Positions 35,110-45,149 of a DNA stretch of 64,000 nucleotides are shown here, in pieces. A program made the position numbers and the translations under genes. The DNA comes from Mycobacteroides sp. LB1 (GTDB taxonomy: Bacteria; Actinomycetota; Actinomycetes; Mycobacteriales; Mycobacteriaceae). The stretch lies in NCBI RefSeq assembly GCF_013449725.1, contig NZ_JACCFF010000004.1:62001-126000 (forward strand), given 5' to 3'. The stretch's first letter is position 1. Each line of letters starts with the position of its first letter. Under the pieces are notes generated by a model. The model did no database searches, was not told where the DNA came from, and saw only the letters and a list, made by a program, of their open reading frames with translations.

Positions 35110-35793
35110 GTGACGGTCAGGCAGCAGGTGGAGGTGTTCCCGCACGGGAGCGCCGTGCACCGTCCCCAAGCTACCCCGAAAGGGGAGCGACGGCGGCGTG
35201 CGCTGATCAGTGCCGCCGCTGAGCTGTTGCGGGAGAATGGTATTGATGCGGTACGCCACCGTGCGGTGGCGCAGCGTGCGGGCCTGCCGCTGGCCTCCAC
35301 CACGTATTACTTCTCCTCGCTTGAAGACCTCATCGCGCGGGCCGTCGAGCATGCAGGGGCACACGAGCTGGAACAGATCCAGGAACGGCTGTCGTTGGTT
35401 CAGTACCGGCGTCGCGGCGCCGCCGCCACTGCCGAGGCGGTGGTGGACCTGTTGTTCGGCACGCCGGGCTTCGGCGGTGGGGAACAGCTGGTGTCGCGGT
35501 ATGAGCGTGAGCTGGCCTGCAGCCGCCATCCCGAATTGCGCGAGGTACAGCAGCGGTTGCGCGACCAACGGGACGAAGCGGTGGCGCAAGTGGTTCGCCG
35601 CTCAGGCCGGTCCATCGATAACGAGCATGTTGCGGTGCTGATTTCGACGATCGATGGCGCGATTGTGGGTGCGCTCACCGAAGCCGCGAGCAGCCCGCAG
35701 GCGACGGCGACGGCGATGCTGGTGGACGTCATGGACGTACTCGCCCCACTGGAAGTGGAGCAGATGGCAGAGTCGATTTCCTACCCCCCATAG
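35110..35793 (+). CDS. TetR family regulator (Rv0775-like position)
   Basis: A 227-aa regulator. The HTH (about 28-75) includes VRHRAVAQRAGLPLASTTYYFSSLEDLIARA, with the tyrosine-rich recognition end usual for this subgroup. GTG 35110 is taken; the N-terminal 20 residues are poorly structured, so a later start is possible. It ends 9 nt before the purB start. M. tuberculosis has a TetR-like gene (Rv0775) in this interval. Target genes unknown. Confidence 0.85.
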   Translation: MTVRQQVEVFPHGSAVHRPQATPKGERRRRALISAAAELLRENGIDAVRHRAVAQRAGLPLASTTYYFSSLEDLIARAVEHAGAHELEQIQERLSLVQYRRRGAAATAEAVVDLLFGTPGFGGGEQLVSRYERELACSRHPELREVQQRLRDQRDEAVAQVVRRSGRSIDNEHVAVLISTIDGAIVGALTEAASSPQATATAMLVDVMDVLAPLEVEQMAESISYPP

Positions 35794-35802
35794 ACTCTTG
35801 TC

Positions 35803-37221
35803 GTGCAAATCCCTAACGTTCTGGCATCCCGGTACGCGAGCGACGCAATGGTGCAGTTGTGGTCGCCACGGTCAAAGGTGGTGCTGGAGCGCCAGTTGTG
35901 GATCGCGGTACTGCGCGCCCAACGCGATCTCGGCATCGACGTTCCAGACGGTGTCATCGAGGACTATGAGCGAGTTGTCGAGGATGTCGACCTGGATTCG
36001 ATCGCCGCTCGTGAGCGTGTCACCCGTCACGATGTAAAGGCACGCATCGAGGAGTTCAGCGCACTCGCCGGACACGAGCACATCCACAAGGGCATGACGA
36101 GCCGCGATCTCACCGAGAACGTCGAGCAGCTGCAGATCCGGCGGTCGCTGGAGTACGTGCACGCACATGGCGTCGCGGTGGTCGCGCGGCTCGCGCGTCA
36201 CGCCGTCGAGTATCGCGATGTGGTGATGGCCGGGCGCAGTCACAATGTCGCCGCGCAGGCAACCACATTGGGTAAGCGGTTTGCGTCGGCGGCCGACGAG
36301 ACGCTGCTCGCGCTGACCCGGCTGCGTGAGCTTCTCGACCGGTATCCGCTACGGGGTATCAAGGGCCCGATGGGCACAGGGCAGGACATGCTCGACCTGC
36401 TCGATGGCGATACCGACAAACTGGCGGAACTGGAAGAGCGGGTTGCGGGATTCCTCGGATTCTCCAACACCCTGACGAGCGTCGGCCAGGTGTATCCACG
36501 CTCGTTGGACCACGATGTGGTGTCCGCGTTAGTGCAGCTTGGCGCCGGACCGTCCTCGCTGGCGCACACCATCCGCCTGATGGCGGGGCATGAGCTGGTC
36601 ACCGAGGGCTTCGCCCCCGGACAGGTGGGCAGCTCGGCGATGCCTCACAAAATGAACACCCGCAGCTGCGAACGCGTCAACGGCCTGCAGGTGGTGCTGC
36701 GCGGGTACGGCTCCATGGCCGCGGAACTGGCTGGGGCGCAATGGAATGAAGGCGACGTATTCTGTTCGGTGGTGCGCCGTGTCGCCCTGCCCGACGCGTT
36801 CTTCGCCGTCGACGGGATGATCGAGACCTTCTTGACCGTGCTCGACGAGTTCGGTGCGTATCCGGCGGTGATCGACCGGGAGCTGCGTCGCTACCTGCCG
36901 TTCCTGGCGACCACCAAGGTGTTGATGGCCGCGGTGCGAGCCGGGGTGGGTCGTGAGGAGGCCCACGAGGTCATCAAGGAGCACGCCGTCGCGACGGCGT
37001 TGGCCATGCGTGAAAAGGGCGCCGAGCCAGACCTTTTGGGCCTGCTGGCGGATGATCCGCGGCTGCCGCTTGATGCCTCGACACTCGAGGCGGCGCTGGC
37101 CGACCGGGCCTCGTTCACTGGGGCCGCCGCCGATCAGGTCGATCGGGTGGTGGCTGCTGTCTCGGCGCTTGTCGACGCTTACCCCGATGCCGCCGCGTAC
37201 AGCCCGGGTGCCATCCTGTAG
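35803..37221 (+). CDS. purB: Adenylosuccinate lyase PurB
   Basis: 472 aa, a fumarase/aspartase-superfamily tetrameric enzyme. It cleaves SAICAR to AICAR and adenylosuccinate to AMP, each time releasing fumarate. The signature loop GSSAMPHKMNTRS is intact, and TSRDLTENVEQLQ and GRSHNVAAQATTLGKR carry the other active-site parts. GTG start at 35803, 9 nt after the TetR stop. cyp126 starts 3 nt after its stop, so they are co-transcribed. Confidence 0.97.
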   Translation: MQIPNVLASRYASDAMVQLWSPRSKVVLERQLWIAVLRAQRDLGIDVPDGVIEDYERVVEDVDLDSIAARERVTRHDVKARIEEFSALAGHEHIHKGMTSRDLTENVEQLQIRRSLEYVHAHGVAVVARLARHAVEYRDVVMAGRSHNVAAQATTLGKRFASAADETLLALTRLRELLDRYPLRGIKGPMGTGQDMLDLLDGDTDKLAELEERVAGFLGFSNTLTSVGQVYPRSLDHDVVSALVQLGAGPSSLAHTIRLMAGHELVTEGFAPGQVGSSAMPHKMNTRSCERVNGLQVVLRGYGSMAAELAGAQWNEGDVFCSVVRRVALPDAFFAVDGMIETFLTVLDEFGAYPAVIDRELRRYLPFLATTKVLMAAVRAGVGREEAHEVIKEHAVATALAMREKGAEPDLLGLLADDPRLPLDASTLEAALADRASFTGAAADQVDRVVAAVSALVDAYPDAAAYSPGAIL

Positions 37222-37224
37222 TTC

Positions 37225-38442
37225 ATGGATGGGGTGGACCTGACCGACCTGGACAACTTCGCCGGCGGATTCCCCCATGCCCTGTTCGCGAGGCATCGGC
37301 GCGAGGCGCCGGTGTACTGGCATGAACCCACCGAGAACACCCCCGATAATGAGGGTTTCTGGTCGGTGGCAACGTACGCGGAAACCTTTGAGGTGCTGCG
37401 CGATCCGGTGACGTATTCGTCGGTGACCGGAGGTGATCGCCCGTACGGCGGTACCCTGCTGCAGGATCTGCCGATCGCCGGACAGGTGCTCAACATGATG
37501 GACGATCCGCGGCATCGTCAGATTCGCAAGCTGGTGAGCTCCGGTCTGACCCCGCGCATGATCCAGCGTGTTGAGGATGACTTGCGGGTGCGGTGTCGGG
37601 CACTTCTGGATGCGGTGGAACCGTCGGTACCGTGTGACTTCCTGGTCGATATCGCCGCTGAGCTGCCCATGCAGATGATCTGCATTCTGCTGGGGGTGCC
37701 GGAGTCGGATCGGCACTGGTTATTCGAAGCCGTAGAGCCCAGTTTCGATTTCGGCAAGTCACGCCGCTCGCAAGTTACCAGCTCCCTTGGCGACCCGAAT
37801 TCTGGCATGTACCAGTATGGTTCGGAGTTGGTTGCCCGTAAGCGTGCCGAGCCGTCCGATGACATGTTGTCGGTGGTGGCCAATGCGACGGTCGACGACC
37901 CGGAGGCGCCCTCGCTGTCGGATGCGGAGTTGTACCTGTTCTTCTACCTGCTGTTCAGTGCGGGTGCCGAGACGACGCGCAATGCCATTGCCGGTGGACT
38001 GCTGGCCCTACTTGAGCATCCTGATCAATTCCGTTCGCTGCGTGCGGATCTGGGGCAGCTGCCGTCGGCAATCGAGGAGATGCTGCGCTGGACCTCGCCG
38101 TCACCGTCCAAGCGCAGGACCGCAACCGTCGATGTCACGTTGGGCGGACGGCGCATCTCTCCGGGACAGAAGGTGGTGGTCTGGGAGGGGTCGGCCAATC
38201 GGGATGCGCTGGTGTTCGACCGGCCGGACGTGTTTGATATCGCGCGCAAACCCAATCCGCACTTGGGTTTTGGGCAGGGTGTGCATTTTTGTCTGGGTGC
38301 GCATCTCGCGCGTCTGGAGCTGCGCGTGGTGTTCGAGGAGCTGCTGCCGCGTTTCGCGTCCGTGCAGCTGGCCGAGCCGGTGGAGTGGACGCGCAGTAAC
38401 CGGCATACCGGTATCCGGCACCTGGTGGTCGCCGCTTCCTAA
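37225..38442 (+). CDS. cyp126: Cytochrome P450 (CYP126-like)
   Basis: A 405-aa soluble bacterial P450. The I-helix oxygen-activation motif is AGAETTRN, the ExxR is EEMLRW, and the haem loop [15 protein letters not shown] contains Cys356 as axial ligand. Position between purB and the small membrane protein before purC equals that of cyp126 (Rv0778) in M. tuberculosis. The physiological substrate is unknown. A dispersed palindromic repeat starts right after its stop. Confidence 0.93.
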   Translation: MDGVDLTDLDNFAGGFPHALFARHRREAPVYWHEPTENTPDNEGFWSVATYAETFEVLRDPVTYSSVTGGDRPYGGTLLQDLPIAGQVLNMMDDPRHRQIRKLVSSGLTPRMIQRVEDDLRVRCRALLDAVEPSVPCDFLVDIAAELPMQMICILLGVPESDRHWLFEAVEPSFDFGKSRRSQVTSSLGDPNSGMYQYGSELVARKRAEPSDDMLSVVANATVDDPEAPSLSDAELYLFFYLLFSAGAETTRNAIAGGLLALLEHPDQFRSLRADLGQLPSAIEEMLRWTSPSPSKRRTATVDVTLGGRRISPGQKVVVWEGSANRDALVFDRPDVFDIARKPNPHLGFGQGVHFCLGAHLARLELRVVFEELLPRFASVQLAEPVEWTRSNRHTGIRHLVVAAS

Positions 38443-38445
38443 CCC

Positions 38446-38510
38446 GCCGACACGCCGCCTGGTGGCGGGTTCGTATCGCATGTTCACGCCATAAGCGGGC
38501 GTGTCGACGC
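38446..38510. repeat. Dispersed palindromic intergenic repeat, copy 1
   Basis: About 65 bp with inverted ends GCCGACACGCCGC and GCGTGTCGACGC and a core GGGTTCGTATCGCA-TGTTC. A related copy is at 48212-48277. It fills the gap between two convergent genes and may end transcripts from both sides. Confidence 0.7.
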
Positions 38511-39136
38511 TAGGTGGTGCGCCAGGTCTTCGGCGGACCGATACCGGCCGCCTTCAATTCGACGGCGGCCAGGCCGCGTATCGATGCGGTGTCCTGGGCG
38601 CGCCAGGCCGCCACCGGATCGGCAGTCACGACTGTCAGCTTGTTCAGCGGCCGGTTGGCCAGCGCCCGCAGGGCCAGCAGCTGTTCACCGGTGGGGGTAG
38701 CAGCGAGCTGCACCGCGATCAGCTTGCGGCGAAAGAATCTGATCCGCAGAAAGATCCACGGCCCTGCGAAGGCCAGGATGGGTGGTGCGGCGACGGCGAT
38801 CGCCAGTACAACTGCCAGCCAGGTCGCGGTGGTGTCCAGGTTGTGGCCGGCACCGGCCAGATCCCCGGCCGCCTCACTGGCTGCGCGCAGCGGACCACCC
38901 ACTTTGTCGCCCACCAACGGAATCTTGTGTGCGCTATCGCCCGCGGAGTTCAGGTTGTCCGAGATGCCGTCGGCGCCGTCCTTCACCTGACGGCCCACCT
39001 CGGCGATCGCCGAGACGGCGCCGTGCACAGCAAGCCCGACAAATACCCAGATTGTGGTCCAGATTGCCACCGCTACATCGCTGAACAGCTGGGTGAGCAA
39101 CCGTCCCGGTCGGGTGGAGTAGGGCAGGAATCGCAT
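38510..39136 (-). CDS. Membrane protein (Rv0779c-like)
   Basis: A 208-aa protein with two hydrophobic segments: about 17-37 (AVAIWTTIWVFVGLAVHGAV) and about 108-130 (WLAVVLAIAVAAPPILAFAGPWIFL). Between them is a hydrophilic segment with heptad-like DGISDNLNSAGDSA. The tail is soluble and ends PPKTWRTT. ATG 39136 (MRFLPYSTRPGRLL) is preferred because the longer frame runs antisense through purC. It is divergent from purC with 18 bp between starts, so their promoters overlap the two coding starts. Function unknown. Confidence 0.82.
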   Translation of the reverse strand: MRFLPYSTRPGRLLTQLFSDVAVAIWTTIWVFVGLAVHGAVSAIAEVGRQVKDGADGISDNLNSAGDSAHKIPLVGDKVGGPLRAASEAAGDLAGAGHNLDTTATWLAVVLAIAVAAPPILAFAGPWIFLRIRFFRRKLIAVQLAATPTGEQLLALRALANRPLNKLTVVTADPVAAWRAQDTASIRGLAAVELKAAGIGPPKTWRTT

Positions 39137-39154
39137 GAATCGTAGGATGGCACG

Positions 39155-40048
39155 ATGCGTCCTTTGCTGTCCGATTACCGGCATGTGGCCAGCGGAAAGG
39201 TCCGTGAGCTGTACCGAGTCGACGACGAACACCTGCTGTTCGTCGCCACTGACCGGATTTCCGCCTTCGATTTCATCTTGGATACGCCGATACCGGACAA
39301 GGGGCGCATCCTCACCGCGATGAGCGTGTTCTTCTTCGGGCTGTTGGGGACGCCGAACCACCTGGCCGGGCCGCCTGACGATCCGCGTATCCCGGAAGAG
39401 GTGCTGGGCCGGGCTCTGCTGGTGCGCCGGCTCGACATGCTTCCGGTGGAATGTGTGGCCCGCGGATACCTCACCGGATCCGGGCTGCTGGACTACCAGC
39501 GCACCGGCGCGGTGTGTGGTCACGCGTTGCCGCAGGGGCTTGGTGAGGCCAGCCGTTTGGATCCGCCGTTGTTCACACCGGCGACGAAGGCCGATATCGG
39601 AGAGCACGATATGAATGTCGACTTCGCCACGGTGGTGGATCTGGTCGGCACGGTGCGCGCCAACCAACTGCGCGACGAGACCATCAATGTCTACACGCGG
39701 GCCGCGGCTCACGCCCTTCAGAAAGGAATCATCCTGGCCGACACCAAGTTCGAGTTCGGAGTCGATGGCGCGGGCACGCTAGTGCTGGCCGACGAGGTGT
39801 TCACCCCGGATTCGTCCCGCTACTGGAATGCCGCCAACTATCGGGCCGGGGTGGTGCAGGACAGCTTTGACAAGCAGTTCGTGCGCAACTGGCTCACCGG
39901 GCCTGAATCGGGATGGGATCGCGCGACGGACACCCCGCCGCCGCCTCTGCCGGACGCGGTGGCCGTGGCCACGCGGGAACGTTACATCGAGGCATACGAA
40001 CGTATTTCGGGCCTTCGGTTCGCTGATTGGATCGGTCCGTCGGCGTGA
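39155..40048 (+). CDS. purC: SAICAR synthetase PurC
   Basis: 297 aa. It joins CAIR and aspartate with ATP to give [32 protein letters not shown] is the hallmark N-terminal block, [12 protein letters not shown] and DTKFEFG carry the nucleotide and aspartate site residues. The length equals what I recall for M. tuberculosis PurC. The oligopeptidase GTG overlaps its stop (GTGA). Confidence 0.97.
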   Translation: MRPLLSDYRHVASGKVRELYRVDDEHLLFVATDRISAFDFILDTPIPDKGRILTAMSVFFFGLLGTPNHLAGPPDDPRIPEEVLGRALLVRRLDMLPVECVARGYLTGSGLLDYQRTGAVCGHALPQGLGEASRLDPPLFTPATKADIGEHDMNVDFATVVDLVGTVRANQLRDETINVYTRAAAHALQKGIILADTKFEFGVDGAGTLVLADEVFTPDSSRYWNAANYRAGVVQDSFDKQFVRNWLTGPESGWDRATDTPPPPLPDAVAVATRERYIEAYERISGLRFADWIGPSA

Positions 40049-42186
40049 GCGGGCCCGTACGCCCGCCCACCGCGAACCGCATCGACACCCAGCGTGAGTA
40101 CCACGGGGATACCTTCGTTGACTCATACGAATGGATGCGTGAGAAGGAAAGTCCGGCTGTCATCGAACACCTGGAAGCCGAGAACGCTTACGTCGATGAC
40201 CAGCTCGGGCACTTGGAAGGGCTGCGTAGCACCATCTTCGGCGAGATCAAGTCGCGCACCAAGGAGACCGATCTTTCGATTCCCACCAGGATGGGGCAGT
40301 GGTGGTACTACGCCCGCAGCTTCGAGGGGAAGCAATATGGCGTTCATTGTCGTTGTCCGATAGGCGAATCCTCGGGGAGGGAAAGCTGGACGCCGCCGAC
40401 ACTGGATCATGACGTTCCGGGGGAACAGATCCTGCTCGACGGGAACGCGGAAGCGGAGGGGCACGATTTCTTCTCCCTCGGCGCCGCCACCGTCAGCCCC
40501 GACGGGAACACGTTGGCGTACTCGGTCGACGTCGTCGGTCACGAGATGTACACGCTGCGGTTCAAGGACCTGCGTACCGGTGAGATGTACCCGGACGAAA
40601 TCGCCGATATCGGAGCGGGAGCGACGTGGGCGATGGACAGCCGGACGTTGTACTACCCCGTGATCGACGAGGCGTTCCGCCCCTACGCCATTCGCCGGTA
40701 CACGCTGGGTAGCGGCGAGGAACCAGTCGAGGTGTTCTCCGAGCCGGACGAGCGTTTCTGGATCGGGGTCGGCCGCACCCGCAGCGACCGCTTTGTCGCC
40801 ATCAGCGTGCACTCCTCGGTGACCTCGGAGATCCTGATCGGCGACGCCGACGATCCCGCCGCGACCTTCACGCCAGTCTGGCTGCGTCGCACCGGTATCG
40901 AATACACCGTCGATCACATAGTGGTGGGTGATGAGGATCGACTCCTTATCCTCCACAACGACGGCGCCGTGAACTTCGCGCTCGCCGATCTGCCGGTCGC
41001 CGCGGTTGCCGATGGGCCCGCCGACCCCGCACTCGCACGCACCCTGATCGCTCATCGTGATGATGTGCGCCTGGATGGCGTGGAGGCGTTCGCGGAGCGG
41101 TTCGTGATCGGATATCGGCGAGAAGCCTTGCCGCGCATCCAAGTATGGCCGATCAGTGGCGATGGATACGGCGCACCGCAGGAGGTCGTGTTCGATTCGG
41201 AACTGATGCTGTCCGGGCTGGGCGACAACCCCGAATGGAATTCGCCGCTGCTGCGCGTGGGTTGTACCTCCTTCATTACACCGACTCGGGTCTACGACCT
41301 CGACGTTCGCACCGGGAAACGCACGCTCCTCAAGGAGCAACCGGTGCTCGGCGGCTATTGCCGCGAGGACTACGTGGAGCGGCGGGAGTGGGCGGTCGCC
41401 GAGGACGGCACCCGGATACCGCTGTCGGTGGTCCACCGCAGAGATACTCGTGAGCCGGCACCGACTCTTCTGTACGGGTACGGCGCGTACGAGATGTGTG
41501 AGGACCCGCAGTTCAGCATCGGCCGACTCTCGCTGCTGGACAGGGGCCTGGTGTTCGTCATCGCCCATGTGCGCGGGGGCGGTGAGATGGGCCGTCTCTG
41601 GTACGAGGACGGCAAGATGCTGTACAAGAAGCACAGCTTCACCGACTTCGTCGCGGCGGCAAGGCATCTCATCAAGGCCGGGGTTGCGTTACCGGACCGG
41701 CTCGCCGCTTGGGGAGGCAGTGCGGGCGGCCTGCTGGTAGGTGCCGCGGTGAATCTGGCGCCCGAGCTGTTCGCCGGAGTGCTGGCACAGGTGCCCTTCG
41801 TCGACCCCGTCACCACCATCTGCGACCCGACGCTGCCGCTCACCGTCACCGAGTGGGATGAGTGGGGAAATCCGTTGGAAGACAAGGATGTCTACGACTA
41901 CATCAAGTCCTACTCGCCGTACGAGAACATTCGTGCCACCGAGTACCCGACCATTCTTGCGATGACCTCACTGCACGACTCGCGGGTGCTGTACGTCGAA
42001 CCTGCCAAATGGGTGGCCGAGCTGCGGCATACCACTACCGGCGATCGCCCCATCCTGATGCGCACCGAGATGACGGCAGGCCACGGCGGTATCAGTGGGC
42101 GTTACGAGCGCTGGAAGGAAAGTGCATTCCAGCTCGCTTGGATCCTTGATGTCCTCGGCGCAGAAGGGGAGAAGTCGGATGTCTGA
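40045..42186 (+). CDS. ptrB: Oligopeptidase B / prolyl-oligopeptidase family (PtrB), intact
   Basis: A 713-aa S9A serine peptidase that cleaves short peptides, usually after basic residues. An N-terminal beta-propeller (about 75-420) is followed by the alpha/beta-hydrolase domain with Ser559 (GGSAGG), Asp645 (HDSRVLY) and His680 (AGHGGISGR). GTG 40045 overlaps the purC stop. In M. tuberculosis H37Rv the corresponding locus is annotated as two genes, ptrBa and ptrBb (from memory); here the frame is continuous and all catalytic residues are present. The 3' end overlaps the SDR start by 8 nt. Confidence 0.95.
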   Translation: MSGPVRPPTANRIDTQREYHGDTFVDSYEWMREKESPAVIEHLEAENAYVDDQLGHLEGLRSTIFGEIKSRTKETDLSIPTRMGQWWYYARSFEGKQYGVHCRCPIGESSGRESWTPPTLDHDVPGEQILLDGNAEAEGHDFFSLGAATVSPDGNTLAYSVDVVGHEMYTLRFKDLRTGEMYPDEIADIGAGATWAMDSRTLYYPVIDEAFRPYAIRRYTLGSGEEPVEVFSEPDERFWIGVGRTRSDRFVAISVHSSVTSEILIGDADDPAATFTPVWLRRTGIEYTVDHIVVGDEDRLLILHNDGAVNFALADLPVAAVADGPADPALARTLIAHRDDVRLDGVEAFAERFVIGYRREALPRIQVWPISGDGYGAPQEVVFDSELMLSGLGDNPEWNSPLLRVGCTSFITPTRVYDLDVRTGKRTLLKEQPVLGGYCREDYVERREWAVAEDGTRIPLSVVHRRDTREPAPTLLYGYGAYEMCEDPQFSIGRLSLLDRGLVFVIAHVRGGGEMGRLWYEDGKMLYKKHSFTDFVAAARHLIKAGVALPDRLAAWGGSAGGLLVGAAVNLAPELFAGVLAQVPFVDPVTTICDPTLPLTVTEWDEWGNPLEDKDVYDYIKSYSPYENIRATEYPTILAMTSLHDSRVLYVEPAKWVAELRHTTTGDRPILMRTEMTAGHGGISGRYERWKESAFQLAWILDVLGAEGEKSDV

Positions 42187-43000
42187 TGAGGTCGTCGTTG
42201 TCACCGGCATCGGCGGAATGGGCAAGGTCATCGCCCGTCGCCAGGGCATCGGTAAGACGCTCCTGATCGCCGACTATAACGAGGAGGCGCTGCAGACGGT
42301 CGTCGATGAGCTAAAGGCCGACGGGCACAACGTCATCGGTCAGCGGGTCGACGTTTCCTCGCGCGATTCGGTCGCTGGGCTCGCTGAGTCCGCCGCAGCG
42401 CTCGGGCGGGTCACCCAGGTGGCGCACACCGCCGGCCTCTCGCCCGCGCAGGCACCGACGCAGGCTATTTTGGCCGTCGATCTGGTGGGTGTGGCGTTGG
42501 TGTTGGAGGAGTTCGGCAAGGTCGTCGCCTCCGGCGGTGCGGGCGTGGTGATCGCCAGCATGGCCGGACACATGCCCCTGGAGCTCACCGCCGAGCAGGA
42601 ACAAGAGCTCGCCACCACCCCCGCTGAGGATCTACTTGTGCTGCCCTACGTGCAGAGCATCGAGTACCCCGCGGTCGCGTATCAGTTCTCCAAGCGCGCC
42701 AACCATATTCGCGTTAGGGCTGTTGCCCGGCGGTGGGGCGTGCGGGGAGCTCGCATCAACTCGATCAGTCCCGGGGTGGTGTCCACCAAGATGGGGCATC
42801 AGGAACTCGCCTCGGAGACCGGTGCCATCACGAAGGCCATGATCGACGGCTCGGCCTCCGGACGGATCGGCACATCCGACGATATCGCTGCCGCGTCCGC
42901 ATTCCTGCTTGGCCCCGAGTCGTCCTATGTCACCGGCACCGATCTGTTGGTGGACGGGGGAGTTGTCGCCGCCGCACGGTCAGGCCAGCTGTTCAGCTGA
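42179..43000 (+). CDS. SDR-family oxidoreductase
   Basis: 273 aa. The nucleotide motif reads TGIGGMGKVIARRQG, slightly divergent from the usual TGxxxGIG. A catalytic YQFSK fits YxxxK, and the C-terminal half has the NSISPGVVST and GTDLLVDGG segments usual for classical SDRs. ATG 42179 overlaps ptrB by 8 nt; no strong RBS, so it is likely coupled to ptrB. It is convergent with the MFS transporter and overlaps its end. Substrate unknown. Confidence 0.9.
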   Translation: MSDEVVVVTGIGGMGKVIARRQGIGKTLLIADYNEEALQTVVDELKADGHNVIGQRVDVSSRDSVAGLAESAAALGRVTQVAHTAGLSPAQAPTQAILAVDLVGVALVLEEFGKVVASGGAGVVIASMAGHMPLELTAEQEQELATTPAEDLLVLPYVQSIEYPAVAYQFSKRANHIRVRAVARRWGVRGARINSISPGVVSTKMGHQELASETGAITKAMIDGSASGRIGTSDDIAAASAFLLGPESSYVTGTDLLVDGGVVAAARSGQLFS

Positions 43001-44396
43001 TGACCGAATCCATATCCTCGAGGCTCATGCCCTTGGTCTCCTTCACCCAGCGCGCCACGAACACCAAGGACAACACCGCGCAGATCGCGTAGAACCCGTA
43101 GGCGATTCCCAGTGCGTCACGCAGCGCGGGGAAGGTCACGGTGACAAGCCAGTTCGCGGCCCAGTTCCCCGCAGTAGCCACTCCCATGGCCGCCGCGCGG
43201 ATCCGGTTGGGGAAGATCTCACCGAGCAGCACCCAGACCACCGGACCCCAGGACATTCCGAATGCGACGACAAACAGGTTCGCGGCGATCAGGGCAACGG
43301 GTCCGGCTATGGGTCCCAGGTGTGGCTTGCCGTCCGTGACGGCGGCCGAACTGAAGACGATCGCCATGGTGCCCAGGGTCGCAGCCATACCTGCCGAACC
43401 GATGAGCAACAACGGTTTCCGGCCCACCCGGTCGATCAACGCGATCGCGATCAGCGTGGTCGCGATATTCGTGATCGAGGTGATGACGGTGATGGTGAAG
43501 GACGAGCTCTCGCCGAACCCGACGGCCTGCCACAGCACATTCGAGTAATAGAAGATCACGTTGATGCCGACGAACTGCTGGAACACAGCCAGCGCCACAC
43601 CAATCCACACGATGCCGTACAAACCGCCGGCGGGCTTGCGCAGATCGCGCCATGAGGGCGCGGTGCTCTGATCGAGCGTCTCCTGGATTCGGGTGATCGT
43701 GATGTCCAGGTTCTTCTCTCCGAGCAGCCTCGTCAACACCGTGCGGGCCTCGGGTATCCGGTGCGTGGCAACGAGATAACGAGGTGACTCCGGGATGGTG
43801 TACGCCAGCGCGCCGTAGACCAGCGCTGGTACCGCCATCATGAGAAACATCCAGCGCCATGCGGGCAGTCCCAGCCACAGCTCGCTACGGGAACCACCCG
43901 CCAGGTGTGCCAGCAGCCAATCGATGGTGAGGGACAAGAAGATTCCGGTGACAATTGCCAATTGCTGTAGCGAACCCAACCGGCCGCGGATGTTCGACGG
44001 GGAGGTTTCCGCGATGTAGGCCGGTGCGATAAGTGAAGCGACGCCCACCCCCACTCCGCCGATCACGCGAAAGGTGACGAGCAACTCGATATTCGGCGAT
44101 AGTCCGGCTCCGATCGCGCTCAGCAGAAACAGGGCGGCGGCGATCTTCATGACCGCCACCCGCCCGATCCTGTCGGCGACGCGTCCGGCCGTCATGGCAC
44201 CGAGAGCGGCCCCGAGGAGCGCGGAGGCGACCGCGAATCCCAGCTCCGCGTCCCGGATCGCGAACTCGTCCTGGATCGCCTGTACAGCACCGTTGATGAC
44301 CGCGCTGTCGTACCCGAAGAGCAGTCCGCCCAGCGCCGCCACCGACGCGATCCGCAGGGCACTGCGGCCAGAGGAGAATTCGTTCTCCTCGCTCAT
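42993..44396 (-). CDS. MFS sugar transporter (sugar porter family)
   Basis: 467 aa with twelve predicted helices. Sugar-porter signatures: GRVADRIGRV after helix 2, PESPRYLV at the end of helix 6, FQQFVGINVIFYYSN in helix 7, DRVGRKPLLL, and VKETKGMSLEDMD at the C-terminus. These define a proton-sugar symporter or glucose permease-like protein. ATG 44396 (MSEENEFSSGRS) is chosen because the first helix then starts about residue 15; the open frame upstream crosses the divergent promoter. The sugar transported is not deducible. Confidence 0.93.
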   Translation of the reverse strand: MSEENEFSSGRSALRIASVAALGGLLFGYDSAVINGAVQAIQDEFAIRDAELGFAVASALLGAALGAMTAGRVADRIGRVAVMKIAAALFLLSAIGAGLSPNIELLVTFRVIGGVGVGVASLIAPAYIAETSPSNIRGRLGSLQQLAIVTGIFLSLTIDWLLAHLAGGSRSELWLGLPAWRWMFLMMAVPALVYGALAYTIPESPRYLVATHRIPEARTVLTRLLGEKNLDITITRIQETLDQSTAPSWRDLRKPAGGLYGIVWIGVALAVFQQFVGINVIFYYSNVLWQAVGFGESSSFTITVITSITNIATTLIAIALIDRVGRKPLLLIGSAGMAATLGTMAIVFSSAAVTDGKPHLGPIAGPVALIAANLFVVAFGMSWGPVVWVLLGEIFPNRIRAAAMGVATAGNWAANWLVTVTFPALRDALGIAYGFYAICAVLSLVFVARWVKETKGMSLEDMDSVIS

Positions 44397-44405
44397 ATGA
44401 CCTCC

Positions 44406-44417
44406 CGCAACGTTGCG
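44406..44417. promoter_or_regulatory. Perfect 12-bp palindrome in a divergent promoter region
   Basis: CGCAACGTTGCG lies between the divergent MFS transporter and glutathione-peroxidase genes, 10 bp from the MFS start. It is a candidate operator for an unidentified regulator. Confidence 0.35.
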
Positions 44418-44457
44418 TAATGTGCAAACAGTCAACCATCGCAATACCGGTAACGTG

Positions 44458-44964
44458 ATGAGCATGACCGATCTCGCCTCTATCCCGTTGACCGCACTCG
44501 ATGGCTCAGAGCTGTCACTCGCAGATTTCGGCGATAACGCCATTCTGGTTGTCAACGTTGCGTCGAAATGCGGTCTCACGCCGCAGTACGCGGCTTTGGA
44601 GAAGCTAGCCGGCGACTACTCCGAACGTGGCCTCACGGTGCTCGGAGTGCCCTGTAATCAGTTCATGGGTCAGGAGCCGGGGACGGCAGAGGAGATCCAG
44701 ACGTTCTGCTCCACTACCTATGGGGTGACGTTTCCGCTGCTGGAGAAGACCGATGTCAACGGGGAGAGTCGGCATCCGCTGTACGCCGAGCTCACCAAGA
44801 CCGTGGATGCCGAGGGCACTGCGGGGGATGTGCAGTGGAACTTCGAGAAGTTCTTGATTGCGCGGGATGGTGCTGGATCTTTCCGGCCGGTTAACCGATT
44901 CCGGCCGACGACGGTGCCGGATGCCGCCGAGGTGATCGCGGCTATTGAGAAGGAGCTGGGGTAG
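44458..44964 (+). CDS. Glutathione-peroxidase-family thiol peroxidase
   Basis: A 168-aa peroxidase. Cys38 in NVASKCGLTPQY is the peroxidatic residue (Cys, not selenocysteine). Gln in CNQFMGQE and Trp in VQWNFEKFL complete the family's catalytic set. Mycobacteria lack glutathione, so reduction is probably by thioredoxin or a similar system (family knowledge). ATG 44458 is taken; ATG 44464 is close by. A long palindromic repeat follows the gene. Confidence 0.92.
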   Translation: MSMTDLASIPLTALDGSELSLADFGDNAILVVNVASKCGLTPQYAALEKLAGDYSERGLTVLGVPCNQFMGQEPGTAEEIQTFCSTTYGVTFPLLEKTDVNGESRHPLYAELTKTVDAEGTAGDVQWNFEKFLIARDGAGSFRPVNRFRPTTVPDAAEVIAAIEKELG

Positions 44965-44998
44965 CGGTCGAGCGGCGACGGATTCGGGCGCCGTTCGT

Positions 44999-45070
44999 AG
45001 TGCCCGGCTACGAGCGACAATCTTGGTCTGGGCTTTCTGGATTGCGCATTGTCGCTCCGAGGCGGGCACT
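44999..45070. repeat. Long palindromic intergenic repeat (GAGCGACAA family), copy 1
   Basis: Arms of 23 bp (44999-45021 and 45048-45070) match at 20 of 23 positions, with key elements GTGCCCG and GAGCGACAAT. The loop is 26 nt. The same arm pattern, TGCCC(A/G)CCTxxGAGCGACAA, recurs at 50769-50826. Confidence 0.75.
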
Positions 45071-45149
45071 TTGGGCTGATGCTTGAGCGTTCTTTTCGAT
45101 GCGGGGTGTCTGACACCTTGCGTACATCTGAAGTTGCCACACTGGCGGC

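Noticed and set aside
38510..39712. Longer version (400 aa) of the Rv0779c-like protein
   Set aside because: The added part runs antisense through most of purC; the ATG at 39136 gives the expected size.
40123..41667. 514-codon open frame antisense to ptrB
   Set aside because: Covers the propeller and catalytic domain of an intact peptidase; no motif of its own.
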